Shown piece after piece: positions 61,887-64,000 of a stretch of DNA of 64,000 nucleotides. Position numbers and translations under genes: made by a program. The notes beneath the pieces were generated by a model. The model searched no databases, was not told the DNA's origin, and saw only the letters and a list, made by a program, of their open reading frames with translations. The stretch's first letter is position 1. The number at the start of each line of letters is the position of its first letter. This stretch comes from Kribbella aluminosa (GTDB taxonomy: Bacteria > Actinomycetota > Actinomycetes > Propionibacteriales > Kribbellaceae), in contig NZ_JAGINT010000002.1 of the NCBI RefSeq assembly GCF_017876295.1, positions 62,001-126,000 on the forward strand, written 5' to 3'.

Positions 61887-62978
61887 CTAGTGCTTCCGGA
61901 GCGCGAGGAGCTTCCCGCCGAGGGTGAAGGCGGCCTCGCGGAGCGTGCAGACGAGCGGGTTCTCGGTCTGGGCGAAGCGGCCGAGGGCGCGGGAGCGTTT
62001 CACCAGCTTGGTCGTGGCGGGGCGGCGTTCGGCGTCGTACGCCGTCAATGCTTTGTGCAGGTTGGCGCTGCTGAGGTGCCGGCCCAGCGCGCCGGCGTCC
62101 TCGATCGCGGAGCAGGCGCCGCGGCCGAGGTTCGGCGTCATCGCGTGCGCCGCGTCGCCGAGCAGCACCACCCGGCCCTGCGCGAACGGCACCAGCGGCA
62201 GCGTCAGGTCGTAGATGTCGTTCTGCAGGATCTTCTCGCTGCCGGCGATCAGCCGCGGGATCGGGTCGTGCCAGCCCTCGAACACGGTCGGCTCGCTCGT
62301 CGTCCCGGCCGGCTGGTTCGCGGTCCCGTACCAGTAGAACCGCCCGTCGATCAGCCGCGCGAACCCGAACAGTTGCCCACGGCCCCAGGTCTCCCCGACG
62401 CCGTCGTGGAGTTCGACGTCCGCGATCCCGCGGTACGCCGTGAAACCGGAGTACCGAGGTCCGACGTACTGCGGGTACAGGGCGCCGCGTACCACGCTGC
62501 GGATCCCGTCCGCGGCGACCAGGAGCTCCGCCCGCAGCTCGCCGTTGACCGTGACCCCCTCGGCATCCTGCTCGACCGCCGTCACGTCGTACCCCGTCCG
62601 CACGGTCACCGCGCCCACGTCCATACCAAATGGTTTGGTATGGACCGGGCGGTCGAACTCGGCCGTGATCAGGTCGTGCAGCTGCGCGCGGTGGATCATC
62701 ACCGGGATCTCCACGCCCAGCTCGGCGGCGCTCACCACCCAGCGGCCGTCGGGCTTGCGCATCCCGGCCGGCCTGGACGGCACCGACGCCTTCTCGACAC
62801 CCTTCACCCCGAGCTCCTCGAGCACGGCGACCGCCGACGGCCAGACCGAGATCCCGGCTCCCACCTCACCCAGCTCCGGAGCGCGTTCCAGCACCGTGAC
62901 CTGCCACCCGCACCGTTGCAGCGCGACGGCAGCGGTGACCCCTCCGATACCCGCTCCGACCACGATCGCCGTACTCAT
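61887..62978 (-). CDS. FAD-dependent monooxygenase
   Basis: The 363-residue protein is a class A flavoprotein hydroxylase. AIVVGAGIGGVTAAVALQRC near 4-23 is the FAD fingerprint, LLVAADGIRSVVRGAL (DG motif) near 151-166 and VVLLGDAAHAMTPNLGRGAC near 267-286 complete the set. Such enzymes hydroxylate aromatic or related compounds. The ATG follows TAGAGT by seven bases, suggesting a leaderless transcript controlled by the divergent TetR regulator. Confidence 0.9.
   Translation of the reverse strand: MSTAIVVGAGIGGVTAAVALQRCGWQVTVLERAPELGEVGAGISVWPSAVAVLEELGVKGVEKASVPSRPAGMRKPDGRWVVSAAELGVEIPVMIHRAQLHDLITAEFDRPVHTKPFGMDVGAVTVRTGYDVTAVEQDAEGVTVNGELRAELLVAADGIRSVVRGALYPQYVGPRYSGFTAYRGIADVELHDGVGETWGRGQLFGFARLIDGRFYWYGTANQPAGTTSEPTVFEGWHDPIPRLIAGSEKILQNDIYDLTLPLVPFAQGRVVLLGDAAHAMTPNLGRGACSAIEDAGALGRHLSSANLHKALTAYDAERRPATTKLVKRSRALGRFAQTENPLVCTLREAAFTLGGKLLALRKH
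62620..62644. repeat. Palindrome inside monooxygenase gene
   Basis: TCCATACCAAA and TTTGGTATGGA form perfect 11-bp arms around TGG within the coding sequence (residues around HTKPFGM). It is A/T-rich for the gene. Confidence 0.6.
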
Positions 62979-62981
62979 GCC

Positions 62982-63007
62982 CCGGACTCTACATCTGTAG
63001 AGTCCGG
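62982..63007. promoter_or_regulatory. TetR operator, perfect 26-bp palindrome
   Basis: CCGGACTCTACA and TGTAGAGTCCGG are perfect arms around TC. The palindrome covers TAGAGT -10 boxes in both directions, between the divergent monooxygenase and TetR genes. It is very likely the TetR operator. Confidence 0.8.
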
Positions 63008-63031
63008 CTGGGAAGTGCGAGACTGTCCGGC

Positions 63032-63616
63032 GTGACAGGGCCTCGGACAGCGCTACGGGGGGCGGATCGGCAGGATGCGATCGCGGACGCCGCGATTCAT
63101 CTGGTCGCCACCCGGGGGCTGCGCGGGCTCACGCATCGGGCCGTGGACACCGAGGCGGGGCTGCCGCCGGGGTCCACGTCGTACTACCTGCGGACCCGGA
63201 ACGCGCTGCTGACCGCCTGCGTACGGCGGATGCTCGCGCGGGACGTCACCGGGATGCCGCCGCCCGGAGCGGATCCGGTCGAGCTGATGGTCGCGATGAC
63301 AGCCGGGCTCGCACAGAACCGGCCGGACGATCTGGTCGCGCGGTACGAGCTGTCGCTGGAGGCGAGCCGTCAGCCGGAACTGCGGGCCGCGATCGACGAG
63401 GGCGGGCGGCAGCTGCGGTCGATGCTGGCGCAGTTGCTCGACGGGCTCGGCGTACCCGATCCGGAAGGGGCGGCGTGGCCGGTCGCCGCGATGCTCGACG
63501 GGTTGATGTACGACCGGGTCGCGGGAACCGGGGCGACGCTGACGCCGGCGGCGTTCGAGGACGCCGTACGACGGTCCGTGACGGCGCTGCTCGCCGGACT
63601 CAGAGACGGTCCGTGA
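63032..63616 (+). CDS. TetR-family regulator
   Basis: The 194-residue protein has a TetR helix-turn-helix (AIADAAIHLVATRGLRGLTH, then RAVDTEAGLPPGSTSYYLRT near 38-57) and a helical ligand domain with LVARYELSLEASRQPELRAA. It starts at a GTG 24 bases past a perfect palindrome and is divergent from the monooxygenase gene it probably represses. Confidence 0.92.
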   Translation: MTGPRTALRGADRQDAIADAAIHLVATRGLRGLTHRAVDTEAGLPPGSTSYYLRTRNALLTACVRRMLARDVTGMPPPGADPVELMVAMTAGLAQNRPDDLVARYELSLEASRQPELRAAIDEGGRQLRSMLAQLLDGLGVPDPEGAAWPVAAMLDGLMYDRVAGTGATLTPAAFEDAVRRSVTALLAGLRDGP

Positions 63617-64000
63617 CGGCTACGAACGTGAAGTAGCAGACGCCGAGCAGCATGCCGACGTGGCCGAGCACGGACAGTCCCGCACCGGAACCCCAGGAAT
63701 CACTCTGCGTGTCCTCGGAGTGCTTGCCGCCGCTCGGCAACCAGCGGGTCAGCAGCAACAGTCCGACGACGGTCAGCAACCACCAGCCGGCCAGCATCGC
63801 CAGCGCGATCTCCCGTCGACCGATGACCAGGGCAACGACCCAGCCGACCAGCGTGACGACGCCGACGATCGTGTGCAGCCGCAGCAGGATGGCCGAATAC
63901 CCGTGCCGCCCGGCACCGTGACCGGTGCCGTCGACAACAGTCCCGCCGAGCCGGACGCGCGTGATCAGTACGACGACCGCCCCGAGCGCGGTCAGGAACC
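63600..64000 (-). CDS. Membrane protein, 5' end beyond window
   Basis: The open frame continues to the window edge, so the start is not visible. The 133 visible residues contain about four hydrophobic helices (TALGAVVVLITRV, IVGVVTLVGWVVALVIG, MLAGWWLLTVVGLLLL, VGMLLGVCYFTFVAV) and a polar loop near SGGKHSEDTQSDS. I do not recognise the family. It ends overlapping the TetR gene on the other strand by 17 bases. Confidence 0.65.
   Translation of the reverse strand, partial: FLTALGAVVVLITRVRLGGTVVDGTGHGAGRHGYSAILLRLHTIVGVVTLVGWVVALVIGRREIALAMLAGWWLLTVVGLLLLTRWLPSGGKHSEDTQSDSWGSGAGLSVLGHVGMLLGVCYFTFVAVTDRL

Overview
The window is high-GC chromosomal DNA from an actinobacterium. Dense ATGA/TGATG-coupled operons, GTG starts, leaderless genes, a PurS-type purine cluster and GTAC-rich coding sequence fit a Kribbella-like member of the Nocardioidaceae/Kribbellaceae. 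The genus is an inference from general style; no marker gene was checked. No rRNA, CRISPR array or complete insertion sequence was seen.

Region 1 (1-4.9 kb) is the most unusual part. A normal tRNA-Thr(CGU) points left. It is followed, on the plus strand, by an island of at least ten further tRNA genes or tRNA-like genes (Trp-like CCA, Pro UGG, Arg ACG, His-like GUG, class-I UAG, Gln-like CUG, Ser CGA, Ser GCU, Glu CUC, Arg CCG) plus a 3' tRNA fragment. Several have odd structures, and most lack an encoded CCA. The island begins with a promoter, a 44-codon ORF with a good ribosome-binding site and a strong intrinsic terminator, like an attenuator. Between the tRNAs lie an HNH endonuclease, a broken RtcB RNA ligase gene, an Imm8-type immunity protein and a small Cys/His-rich protein. 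Strong stem-loops fill most of the gaps. The island looks like a mobile tRNA array that also carries tRNA-repair and toxin-immunity functions.

Region 2 (4.9-18.2 kb) is an eight-gene, tightly coupled minus-strand operon for sugar-acid breakdown: UxaA/GarD-like dehydratase with a duplicated domain, FAH-family protein, alpha-ketoglutarate-semialdehyde-type dehydrogenase, IlvD/Edd dehydratase, LarA-like protein, TIM-barrel protein, GlcD-type FAD oxidase and GH29 alpha-L-fucosidase. A divergent GntR regulator and a 19-bp palindrome in the shared intergenic region suggest how it is controlled.

Region 3 (18.2-35.6 kb) holds an AraC regulator, a DHFR-like reductase, a secreted phosphodiester glycosidase, a Gfo/Idh/MocA dehydrogenase and a glycerophosphodiesterase. 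Next comes a sugar-kinase operon: FGGY kinase, histidine phosphatase, DeoR regulator, and a second FGGY kinase fused in frame to a D-2-hydroxyacid dehydrogenase. It is followed by an Excalibur protein beside a phased DnaA-box cluster, a GH43-like secreted hydrolase with a C-terminal frameshift, and a three-gene sugar ABC importer.

Region 4 (35.9-51.7 kb) contains two paralogous secreted proteins, two MFS transporters, a transmembrane Ser/Thr kinase divergent from an ECF sigma factor, the dihydroxyacetone kinase operon dhaK-dhaL-dhaM (DhaM fused to HPr and enzyme I), a cupin and GNAT pair, and a secreted GH127-like beta-L-arabinofuranosidase with a divergent LacI regulator.

Region 5 (51.8-64 kb) carries purS-purQ-(membrane protein)-purL, a leaderless PadR regulator with an ABC/FtsX exporter, a CDP-alcohol phosphatidyltransferase, a small membrane protein, purC, an FAD monooxygenase with a divergent TetR regulator across a perfect 26-bp palindrome, and a membrane protein cut off by the window end.
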